Assembly (NCBI GenBank): GCA_027729865.1
Contig: JAQCBM010000117.1
Coordinates: 1 to 6,141, forward strand
Source: Actinomycetota bacterium
Lineage (GTDB): Bacteria; Actinomycetota; Actinomycetes; S36-B12
Direction: 5' to 3'
DNA length: 6,141 bases
Shown here piece after piece: positions 1-6,071 of the stretch. Each line of letters starts with the position of its first letter. Within the stretch, counting starts at the first letter, position 1. The notes under the pieces were generated by a model. The model was given only the letters and a program-made list of their open reading frames with translations. It was not told the DNA's origin and made no database searches. A program made the position numbers and the translations under genes.

Positions 1-1
1 C

Positions 2-628
2 GCCATATTTGGTGGGGCGTTCCCGATTAGCGAATGTCAGGTCGTGTCGCCGGGCGCCGTCGGATACAACGACTCTCTCAGTGCCTATCCGTACGATCCG
101 GACAAGGCTGCCGAACTTCTCGCAGAAGTCGACATCCCTGACGGTTTCGTCCTGGATTTCTACGGTTCAAGTAACGTCTACGGCACTGACCGCGAGATCC
201 AGGAGGCCATGGCGGCTTACTGGAACGCTGTGGGAATTGAGACCAATCTGTATAACGATGAGATTGATGCCTACCTCGACAACATCTTCAACCCCGAACT
301 TGGCTTCGTGTACGGCGAGTCTGATCAGGCTTTTAACAGCTTCACCCGACAACTCGGGTTGTTCTATAAGCGCGGTGGTCCGGTGACGGCGCTTGATGAG
401 GAGCTCCAAACCAGGCTCGATCCGCTTATTGAGACGGCTCTGACGTCCCTCAACGAAGCAGAGCGGGACGCTGCTATGGACGAGCTCTCCCAGATCGGAT
501 GCGACGAGGCACTGTTCGTATTCACTTGGATCCGTCAGGATGTCGGAGCTGTGGCTGATGGCATTGACCTGATCCCGTCCTTCGGACAATTCGAGAAGAC
601 CTACTGGAACAACGTCTCCAGTTCGTGA
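2..628 (+). CDS. Extracellular solute-binding protein of a peptide/nickel-type ABC importer (SBP_bac_5), C-terminal part only
   Basis: This is the substrate receptor of the importer encoded downstream; such proteins sit outside the membrane, usually as lipoproteins. The reading frame is open from base 2 to the TGA at 626-628, giving 208 residues. The family is usually about 500-550 residues, so the signal peptide, the lipobox and the first half lie beyond the window edge. What remains shows the typical late part of the fold: an AIFGG segment, then SPGAVGYN, then the hallmark YPYDPDKAAELLAEV segment, then IQEAMAAYWNAVGIE (family: helix followed by 'G(I/V)'). The C-terminus has the usual acidic helical region, then DEALFVFTW followed by a closing segment. 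A GTG at 44 is in frame but lies inside conserved sequence, so it is not the start. The substrate cannot be predicted because most of the pocket-lining region is absent. The family assignment is firm; the specificity is unknown. Confidence 0.93.
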   Translation, partial: AIFGGAFPISECQVVSPGAVGYNDSLSAYPYDPDKAAELLAEVDIPDGFVLDFYGSSNVYGTDREIQEAMAAYWNAVGIETNLYNDEIDAYLDNIFNPELGFVYGESDQAFNSFTRQLGLFYKRGGPVTALDEELQTRLDPLIETALTSLNEAERDAAMDELSQIGCDEALFVFTWIRQDVGAVADGIDLIPSFGQFEKTYWNNVSSS

Positions 629-650
629 TCCATCTGACGGTTTGACGATT

Positions 651-681
651 GGGCTGCGGGCATTTTAAATGCCCGCAGCCC
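651..681 (+). terminator. Perfect 15-bp inverted repeat after the binding-protein gene (attenuator, partial terminator or mRNA-stabilising hairpin)
   Basis: Bases 651-665 are exactly complementary to 667-681 around a single central T at 666. In RNA this would fold as a G+C-rich stem of about 12 bp (651-662 with 670-681) closed by an A/U loop. It starts 23 bases after the binding-protein stop and ends 55 bases before the first permease start. The bases after it (GAGTCGTCC) contain no U-run, so it is not a classical intrinsic terminator. Hairpins in this position in binding-protein-dependent importers often protect the upstream message or reduce readthrough, so that far more binding protein than membrane protein is made. 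That role is inferred from position. The repeat itself is directly visible. Confidence 0.75.
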
Positions 682-720
682 GAGTCGTCCCACGTGGCCC
701 CCGAGTGGCTCCGCGGCAAG

Positions 721-739
721 AGAGGAGGTAGCAGATTTG
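721..739 (+). promoter_or_regulatory. Strong Shine-Dalgarno that decides a TTG start for the first permease
   Basis: AGAGGAGG at 721-728 is a near-perfect match to the anti-Shine-Dalgarno sequence. It lies 8 bases before the TTG at 737-739. The next in-frame ATG, at 782, has no comparable site and would remove most of the first membrane segment. TTG is therefore the better start. Confidence 0.8.
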
Positions 740-1657
740 ATCCGATTCCTGGCCTGGCGGCTGCTCTCTGGGGTGGTGGTCATGACGCTCGTTACAGCCA
801 CCGTGTTTTTTGTGACGCGAATGCTGACAGACCCTGTCCGGATAATGCTCCCCCTCAGCGCGAGCCAGGAGGACTACGACCGCCTCGAGGCCTCACTTGG
901 ACTTGATCAGCATCTTGTGACCCAGTTCTGGGAATTCATCTCCGGTGCGGTGCGACTTGACTTCGGTGAGTCGTTTTGGCAAGGGGTCCCGGCATTAGAG
1001 GTCGTCATCGGGCGCCTGCCGTCAACTTTCCAATTGGTCTCGGCGTCGATGGTGGTGGCCGTCGTTCTTTTTGTTCCCCTCGGAATGGCGGCGAGTTTGA
1101 AGCCGGGGGGATGGCTTGATCGGATACTGGTGAGCGCATCCCTATTTGGTCTGTCGATGCCACAGTTTTGGTTGGGATCGATGCTGATTTTCGTCTTTTC
1201 GGTGAAACTTGGATGGCTGCCGACATCAGGTAGTGGCGGACCCGAACACCTTGTTCTGCCTGCATTCACTCTCGCTCTCACCAGTGGCGGCCGGATCGCC
1301 CAGATCACCCGCTCGTCAATGTTGGACCAACTCAACCGGCCGTATGTCACGACACTTCGCGCGAAAGGCATGGGGCGTTCCTACGTGCTGTTCCGCCACG
1401 TCTTGCGCAACGCTCTTCTACCGATCGTCACTCTCATCGCCTACGAATCGGCGTTCGCAATGGCCGGCTACGCCGTGATTGTCGAAACGGTCTTCGCTTG
1501 GCCGGGGATCGGACGGCTTGCTGTGCAGGCTGTCACTCAACGGGACATTGTACTGCTCCAGGCGCTCGTGTTTGTGGCGGCCCTCGTGGTGGTTGTCGTA
1601 AACACCATCGCTGACGTGATTTACAAGATGATTGATCCGCGAGTAAATATCTCCTGA
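737..1657 (+). CDS. Peptide/nickel-type ABC importer permease, DppB/OppB type
   Basis: First membrane subunit of the importer; it forms half of the translocation channel in the cytoplasmic membrane. The product is 306 residues, normal for DppB-type permeases (about 305-340). The N-terminal transmembrane segment (residues 9-27) is followed by the typical periplasmic stretch with LGLDQHLVTQFW (54-65) and LDFGES (74-79, family 'G-DFG-S'). Then come hydrophobic segments near 98-120, 130-156 and 172-190, with the conserved MPQFWLG (141-147) and LGWLPTSG (158-165). The cytoplasmic EAA loop that docks onto the ATPase is clear: YVTTLRAKGMG followed by HVLRNALLP (203-229). The late family motif FAWPGIGRLAVQAVTQRD lies near 254-271, followed by a last membrane helix and the IDPR C-terminal end. 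Translation probably starts at TTG 737, supported by AGAGGAGG upstream. It is intact, and its stop is 4 bases before the next gene. Confidence 0.95.
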   Translation: MIRFLAWRLLSGVVVMTLVTATVFFVTRMLTDPVRIMLPLSASQEDYDRLEASLGLDQHLVTQFWEFISGAVRLDFGESFWQGVPALEVVIGRLPSTFQLVSASMVVAVVLFVPLGMAASLKPGGWLDRILVSASLFGLSMPQFWLGSMLIFVFSVKLGWLPTSGSGGPEHLVLPAFTLALTSGGRIAQITRSSMLDQLNRPYVTTLRAKGMGRSYVLFRHVLRNALLPIVTLIAYESAFAMAGYAVIVETVFAWPGIGRLAVQAVTQRDIVLLQALVFVAALVVVVVNTIADVIYKMIDPRVNIS

Positions 1658-1661
1658 TCTC

Positions 1662-2606
1662 ATGTCAGACGACTCTTCTCCGGCCTCGGCGGCCGCACGC
1701 ATTAGAAAAAAAAGATGGCGACTCATTCGCTCCCTTGCTGAGGACAAGGTCGCTCTCGCAGCGAGTATTTTCATAGCGGTCATAGTGCTGGCCGGCGTGC
1801 TTGCTCCATGGCTGGCCCCGCACCCGCCGTCGGAGGTGTCCCTATCCGACCGTTTGGTTCCGCCGGTGTGGTCTGGCGACGGCACCGGGAGTTTTGTGCT
1901 CGGTGCTGATGCGCTTGGGCGGGATGTGCTTTCTCGAGTGATCTATGGAGCCCGAGTTAGTTTGCTTGTCGGGTTCAGCGTGGTGATCGTCGCCGGCGTC
2001 TTCGGTTCCGCCGTCGGTCTCGTTGCTGGTTATCGCGGAGGCCGAGTGGACACCGTCTTGATGAGGCTCGCCGACGCCCAACTTGCTTTCCCAGGACTAC
2101 TGCTGGTCATCTTGATAATCAGCGTCATCGGTTCGAGCATCCCGGTAATCATCGGCGTTATCGCAATTTACGGGTGGATGATCTTCGCGCGTCTCGTCAG
2201 GGGCAACGTCCTGCAATTGCGTGAGGAGTTGTTTATCCGCGCGGCGGTAATGGCCGGATGTGGACCGCTTCGTCTGATGCGCCGCCATTTACTCCCCAAT
2301 CTTATGGCACCGATTTTGACCCAGGCGATGCTCGAATTTGCGCGAGTGATCCTCGTCGAGGCATCGCTGTCGTATCTCGGGCTTGGTATCCAATCCCCGA
2401 ATGTGTCCTGGGGCCTAATGGTGGCTGAGAACCAGACGTACCTTCGTGAAGGCTGGTGGACGGTCTTCTTCCCGGGTCTTGTCCTAGCGGTCACCGTGGT
2501 CGCTCTAAACCTCGTAGCGAGCTGGCTCCGGGTCCGTTCCGACCCGCAACAGCAGCAACTTCTCGCTGCTCGGCGACGGGTTAGGACGGAGGGGGTGTCG
2601 GCGTGA
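1662..2606 (+). CDS. Peptide/nickel-type ABC importer permease, DppC/OppC type
   Basis: Second membrane subunit, pairing with the preceding permease. It is 314 residues, normal for the family. A basic cytoplasmic N-terminus (RIRKKRWR, 13-20) precedes the first membrane helix (about 30-51) and the OppC_N-type segment. The hallmark LGADALGRDVLSRVIYGARVSL is at 80-101. Further membrane helices follow near 102-122, 141-158 and 160-176. The ATPase-docking EAA loop is at about 190-213 (FIRAAVMAGCGPLRLMRRHLLPN); its core is less canonical than the usual 'A-R-A-L-G'. SYLGLGIQSPNVSWG follows. The normally very conserved end 'NLLGDGLRDALDP' reads NLVASWLRVRSDP (283-295), a notable divergence. The start is ATG 1662, 4 bases after the upstream stop, with no clear Shine-Dalgarno, suggesting reinitiation by ribosomes finishing the first permease. 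The last four bases overlap the next gene (GTGA). Confidence 0.95.
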   Translation: MSDDSSPASAAARIRKKRWRLIRSLAEDKVALAASIFIAVIVLAGVLAPWLAPHPPSEVSLSDRLVPPVWSGDGTGSFVLGADALGRDVLSRVIYGARVSLLVGFSVVIVAGVFGSAVGLVAGYRGGRVDTVLMRLADAQLAFPGLLLVILIISVIGSSIPVIIGVIAIYGWMIFARLVRGNVLQLREELFIRAAVMAGCGPLRLMRRHLLPNLMAPILTQAMLEFARVILVEASLSYLGLGIQSPNVSWGLMVAENQTYLREGWWTVFFPGLVLAVTVVALNLVASWLRVRSDPQQQQLLAARRRVRTEGVSA

Positions 2607-3619
2607 CTGAAGGTTTCGACAGCGGCCAAGCAGACCACCAAATTTTGCTGTCGGTCGCGGACCTCGCGGTCGACTTCGACACCGAGAGCGGAATCGTGCA
2701 CGCCGTCCAAGATGTCTCGTGGAGCATTGGTGCGGGTGAAACCTTGGGGGTTGTTGGAGAGTCGGGTTCGGGTAAGAGCGTGACGGCCGCAGCGCTAATG
2801 GATTTAATCCCGATTACCGGCCGCGTGGTGAACGGAACGTTCATTTGGCACGGGGATCGTGTTGGATCGGCTGAACTCGCTCGCCTCCGCGGATCGAAGA
2901 TCACGATGGTCTTCCAGGACCCGATGAATGCCCTAAATCCTCTTGTCCACGTGGGCAGGCAGATCACCGAAGTGCTGGTCAAGCACGTGAACCTTTCCCG
3001 GTCGGCGGCCCGCCGACGAGCCCACGAACTCCTGGAGTTAGTGGGCATCCCCGACCCGTCTCGGAGAATGCGGCAATACCCATTTGAGTTCTCTGGCGGT
3101 ATGGCCCAGCGTGTCGTTATCGCCATGGCGCTCGCTGCCCAGCCCGAGGTGCTGATCGCTGATGAGCCGACAACGGCACTTGACGTCACGATCCAGGCTC
3201 AGATTCTCGACCTGATGTCTGAACTGCAGAAAGAACTCGGTATCGCGATCGTGTTGATCACGCATGACCTCGGTGTCGTCGCTGGAGTCGCCGATCATCT
3301 CGCGGTGATGTACGCCGGCCGAGTGATTGAGCGCGGTCGCTCGGCTGATGTGTTTGCAAATCCCTATCACCCGTACACGCGGGGCCTGCTCGCCTCGACG
3401 CCACACCCCCGCGACGTGATTGACCGTCTCGTCCCCATTAAGGGCAATCCGCCCGTCGTCACCGAGTTATCTCCCGGCTGCGCCTTCGCGGACCGGTGCC
3501 CAGAGGCGCACGATCGGTGTCGCGTCGAGCGTCCTCCTATGTCCGCCGTTCCTTCACATCCTGCTTCGGAGACGGTGGTGCTCCGCGACCGAGAGGTTGC
3601 GTGCTGGAATGCGTTCTGA
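2603..3619 (+). CDS. Peptide-type ABC importer ATPase, DppD/OppD type, with [4Fe-4S]-type C-terminus
   Basis: Cytoplasmic ATP-hydrolysing subunit, 338 residues. The full ATPase motif set is present: Walker A GESGSGKS (52-59), Q-loop VFQDP with Gln105, family signature FSGGMAQR (163-170), Walker B VLIADEP (183-189, catalytic Glu188), D-loop TALD (191-194) and switch His221 in ITHD. The C-terminal oligo_HPY region begins with NPYHPYTRGLL. It carries Cys293, Cys299, Cys306 and Cys334, the four-cysteine pattern that ligates a [4Fe-4S] cluster in characterised dipeptide importers. The GTG start at 2603 overlaps the previous stop by four bases and has GGAGGGGG at 2588-2595, 7 bases upstream. It is most likely paired with the following ATPase as a heterodimer. 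The catalytic set is complete, so it should be active. Substrate specificity does not reside in this subunit. Confidence 0.96.
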   Translation: MTEGFDSGQADHQILLSVADLAVDFDTESGIVHAVQDVSWSIGAGETLGVVGESGSGKSVTAAALMDLIPITGRVVNGTFIWHGDRVGSAELARLRGSKITMVFQDPMNALNPLVHVGRQITEVLVKHVNLSRSAARRRAHELLELVGIPDPSRRMRQYPFEFSGGMAQRVVIAMALAAQPEVLIADEPTTALDVTIQAQILDLMSELQKELGIAIVLITHDLGVVAGVADHLAVMYAGRVIERGRSADVFANPYHPYTRGLLASTPHPRDVIDRLVPIKGNPPVVTELSPGCAFADRCPEAHDRCRVERPPMSAVPSHPASETVVLRDREVACWNAF

Positions 3620-4715
3620 TCCGCTAGTTGGTTCCCTTGAAGCATCGGGTCAAGCGTTGCTCCAAATGCAGGGGCTCACGGTTCACTTCCCTGTCAGATC
3701 TGGAATGAGTGGACGCAAGCAGGTTGTCCAAGCGGTCGATGACGTCTGGTTAGACGTCCGGGCAGGCGAGACGGTCGGCCTGGTAGGCGAGTCCGGTTCC
3801 GGCAAGACGACGCTCGGCTACAGCGTCCTTGGTCACTATCGCCCTACGGCAGGGCGGGTGATCTTCGACGGCGAGGATGTGACTGGGTTAGAGGGGAAGC
3901 GACTCCAACGACTTCGCCGCAACATGCAGATGGTCTTCCAAGATCCCTACGGTTCGCTAAATCCGCGCATGAGAGTCGAAGAAATAGTCGCGGAGCCGCT
4001 CGTTTGTCACGGTGTGGCCACCGACCGTGGGGATGTTCGTCGGCGCGTGGAAGAGTTACTGGCGATGTGCGGAATGCCGGCCGAGGCTGCCGACCGCTTT
4101 CCGCATGCATTCAGCGGTGGTCAACGACAGCGGATCGGAATTGCCCGCGCCCTAGCTCTTGGACCGAGGTTCCTTGTCGCTGACGAACCCACCAGCGCTC
4201 TCGACGTGTCCGTCCAAGCCCAAGTGGTGAACCTTCTGCAAGACCTTCAGCGCGATCTTGCACTGGCCTATCTGTTCATTTCGCACGATCTCTCTGTCGT
4301 CCGTCACATTTCTGATCGCATCGCCATCATGTACCTCGGTCAAGTTGTCGAAGTGGCCGCCTCGGACTCGATTTTCGACAATCCTCGCCACCCGTACACC
4401 GAGGCGCTCTTGTCCGCGATCCCCGTTCCCGACCCAAGGTCCGGATGGCATGAACAACGCATTCGGCTCAGAGGAGATCTTCCGAGCCCGATCAACCCGC
4501 CACCGGGTTGCCGTTTCAATACTCGGTGCCCGATTGCGGAGGACATCTGCTCCGAACGAGTTCCCGTGTTTGAGCAGAAAGCCGACGGACACTGGGCCGC
4601 CTGCCACCTCTCAACATCGGCTGTCACCTCCAACCATACGCCGGTCGAGTTTGGCCCAGCACGAGGCCGCAACCGCTCGTCGGAGTCGCCTCCGCCGGAC
4701 AACCCGACGACCTGA
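3609..4715 (+). CDS. Peptide-type ABC importer ATPase, DppF/OppF type, with [4Fe-4S]-type C-terminus and a polar tail
   Basis: Second ATPase, 368 residues from ATG 3609. That start overlaps the upstream stop by 11 bases and has a modest GAGAGG at 3591-3596. The frame stays open further upstream, but those residues overlap the first ATPase and match nothing expected. Motifs: Walker A GESGSGKT (60-67), Q-loop VFQDPYGSLNP with Gln111 (typical of the F-type subunit), signature FSGGQRQR (168-175), Walker B FLVADEP (188-194, Glu193), D-loop SALD (196-199) and switch His226 in ISHD. The oligo_HPY part begins HPYTEALLSAIPVPDP. It carries Cys301, Cys307, Cys314 and Cys332, again the spacing expected for a [4Fe-4S] cluster. 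After Cys332 the protein runs about 36 residues as a Ser/Pro/Asn/Arg-rich tail with no recognisable domain, probably disordered. The dehydrogenase gene starts 15 bases after the stop. Confidence 0.95.
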   Translation: MRSDPLVGSLEASGQALLQMQGLTVHFPVRSGMSGRKQVVQAVDDVWLDVRAGETVGLVGESGSGKTTLGYSVLGHYRPTAGRVIFDGEDVTGLEGKRLQRLRRNMQMVFQDPYGSLNPRMRVEEIVAEPLVCHGVATDRGDVRRRVEELLAMCGMPAEAADRFPHAFSGGQRQRIGIARALALGPRFLVADEPTSALDVSVQAQVVNLLQDLQRDLALAYLFISHDLSVVRHISDRIAIMYLGQVVEVAASDSIFDNPRHPYTEALLSAIPVPDPRSGWHEQRIRLRGDLPSPINPPPGCRFNTRCPIAEDICSERVPVFEQKADGHWAACHLSTSAVTSNHTPVEFGPARGRNRSSESPPPDNPTT

Positions 4716-4730
4716 AAGAAAGGCACTCTT

Positions 4731-5816
4731 ATGCGTGCAGCGCTGCTCCGCGAGATCAATACCAATCTCATCATAGAGGACGTCTCAGTTGCCGAAATCG
4801 GACCCGGCGAGGTTCTCGTGCGTACGGTCGCATGCGGACTCTGCCACAGCGACCTTCACTTCGTCGAAGGGAAACTGCCGCAGAAGCTCCCGACCCTGCT
4901 CGGGCACGAGGTGTCTGGAGTGGTTGAGGCGGTTGGTGTCGACGTTGACGAATTTGCTCCCGGCGACCGTGTTGTCGGGTGCCTCAACACTCATTGTTTT
5001 CAGTGTCGTCAATGCGTTGAGGGCCGTACCCATCTCTGTGAGATGCGTCTGGCCTTGCAGAAAAGACCGGATGGCAGCTCACGGATACGTTTTGGTGACG
5101 AGGAAGTATTCCAACTTGCCGGTCTCGGTGGCTTTGCCGAGATGATGCTCGCTCATCGCAGCGGACTGACCCGAGTCCCGGACGGTCTCCCATTGGACGT
5201 TGGGGCCCTCCTTGGGTGCGCGGTGATCACCGGCGTCGGTGCTGTGTTCAACACAGCTCGCCTTCGTGCTGGATCCACCGTGGCGGTCGTTGGAGTCGGC
5301 GGTATTGGCCTGAATATTATTCAAGGGGCCCGCCTCGCTGGGGCCGAGCGCATCATCGCCGTCGATGTCCGTCAGGACAAACTCGAACTGGCCGCCTCCT
5401 TCGGATCGACCGACGGTGTGCTTGGCGGCGGGGTCGATGTTGCTGCAGAGGTGGTGGAGTTGACCAAGGGGGGAGTTGACGCCGCCTTTGAGGCGATTGG
5501 CTTCGCCGAGACCGCCAACCAGGCGTTCCGTATGACTCGACGTGGCGGCGCCACATACTTGGCTGGGGTCTCAGCTACCGGAACCGGGTACGACTTTACT
5601 GGGAACGATCTCGTGCTCGGAGGTCGCAGCGTTCACGGGGTGTATATGGGTTCAAACTTCTTCAAGCGTGACATCCCGATGCTTGCAAACCTCTACTTGC
5701 AAGGACGTTTGAAGCTCGACGAACTCGTCTCGGCGAGGATTTCACTTAACGAAATCAATGATGGGTTCTCCGCGATGAAGAACGGCGACGTAGCTCGCAG
5801 CGTGGTGGTCCTATAA
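4731..5816 (+). CDS. Zinc-dependent, probably NAD-linked medium-chain alcohol dehydrogenase (class III-like, COG1062 type)
   Basis: Predicted to oxidise an alcohol to an aldehyde or ketone (or the reverse) in the cytoplasm; the natural substrate is unknown. It is 361 residues, complete, from ATG 4731 with GAAAGG at 4718-4723. The N-terminal catalytic domain has ACGLCHSD with catalytic-zinc ligand Cys38, GHE with His59 and Glu60, and the other catalytic cysteine Cys163 in LLGCAVITGVGAV. The structural zinc lobe is complete: Cys89, Cys92, Cys95 and Cys103. The Rossmann domain has GVGGIG (188-193), with Asp212 ending the second strand, which favours NAD over NADP. The segments QGARLAGAERIIAVDV and GGVDAAFEAIGF are typical of the class III-like group. 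True glutathione-dependent formaldehyde dehydrogenases are usually a little longer, so that identity is not claimed. Spacing and orientation suggest cotranscription with the importer, hence possible action on its substrate or a breakdown product (inference). Confidence 0.93.
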   Translation: MRAALLREINTNLIIEDVSVAEIGPGEVLVRTVACGLCHSDLHFVEGKLPQKLPTLLGHEVSGVVEAVGVDVDEFAPGDRVVGCLNTHCFQCRQCVEGRTHLCEMRLALQKRPDGSSRIRFGDEEVFQLAGLGGFAEMMLAHRSGLTRVPDGLPLDVGALLGCAVITGVGAVFNTARLRAGSTVAVVGVGGIGLNIIQGARLAGAERIIAVDVRQDKLELAASFGSTDGVLGGGVDVAAEVVELTKGGVDAAFEAIGFAETANQAFRMTRRGGATYLAGVSATGTGYDFTGNDLVLGGRSVHGVYMGSNFFKRDIPMLANLYLQGRLKLDELVSARISLNEINDGFSAMKNGDVARSVVVL

Positions 5817-5854
5817 CGAGGATCTCACTCGGTGACATGCAGTGGGCTAGTGGG

Positions 5855-5872
5855 CTCTCTATTGACAGAGAG
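5855..5872 (+). terminator. Small hairpin downstream of the dehydrogenase, weak terminator candidate
   Basis: CTCTCT (5855-5860) pairs with AGAGAG (5867-5872) across a six-base loop, 38 bases after the dehydrogenase stop. The following UCUUAU is only mildly U-rich, so an intrinsic terminator is possible but weak. Its position at the end of the + strand operon and before a convergent gene is where a terminator would be expected. Confidence 0.35.
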
Positions 5873-5898
5873 TCTTATGACACTAGAGAGAAATTTTG

Positions 5899-5917
5899 GC
5901 TCGCGGGGGTCGCGAGC
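5899..5917. terminator. G+C-rich hairpin in the convergent intergenic region, possible U-less or bidirectional terminator
   Basis: GCTCGCG (5899-5905) is the exact reverse complement of CGCGAGC (5911-5917), with a five-base loop GGGGT. It lies between two converging genes. Neither side has a clean U-run; on the - strand the bases just past the hairpin read CAAAATTTC. G+C-rich hairpins without a U-run are often proposed as terminators in high-G+C bacteria, but this is inference. No convincing gene is seen across 5817-6071: the open frames there lack a good ribosome site and recognisable motifs. Confidence 0.4.
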
Positions 5918-6071
5918 AGGTCAGCGGGAGCACCATTCTCTGGCCTGGTCGTTTTCGCCGTTCAGGCTGAGCGCGGGCCAAAACCCGAGAGCCTCCCACC
6001 CGCCGATAAACGGACTCGCCAATCGCTTCGAGGTCGGCGATATTGTGCGGGGGATCTCCTGAGTCGCTGAA

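Noticed and set aside
167..589. A 140-codon - strand open frame opposite the binding-protein gene.
   Set aside because: The + strand frame matches the SBP_bac_5 family throughout, so the antisense frame has no independent support.
690..697. An 8-base palindrome CCACGTGG in the spacer before the first permease, as a possible operator.
   Set aside because: Short palindromes of this size are common by chance in such DNA, and no promoter elements are recognisable around it.
907..1371. A 154-codon - strand open frame opposite the first permease.
   Set aside because: Antisense shadow of a gene with all permease motifs; no recognisable domain or ribosome site supports it.
2581..3189. A 202-codon open frame on the - strand opposite the first ATPase.
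   Set aside because: It is antisense to a strongly conserved gene; its translation is Ser/Arg/Thr/Pro-rich with no motif, typical of a shadow frame in G+C-rich DNA.
3420..3608. An N-terminal extension of the second ATPase by 63 residues from an upstream in-frame start.
   Set aside because: It lies entirely within the first ATPase gene, its translation resembles no ATPase N-terminus, and ATG 3609 gives the expected length before Walker A.
5832..6070. Two overlapping small + strand open frames (76 and 77 codons) after the dehydrogenase.
   Set aside because: No convincing Shine-Dalgarno, motif or coding-like composition; one is merely the continuation of the dehydrogenase frame past its stop, and both span the hairpins.
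5817..6071. A tRNA or other structured RNA gene in the convergent gap.
   Set aside because: I found no T-arm consensus, acceptor pairing or other known RNA motif; only two short hairpins are visible.
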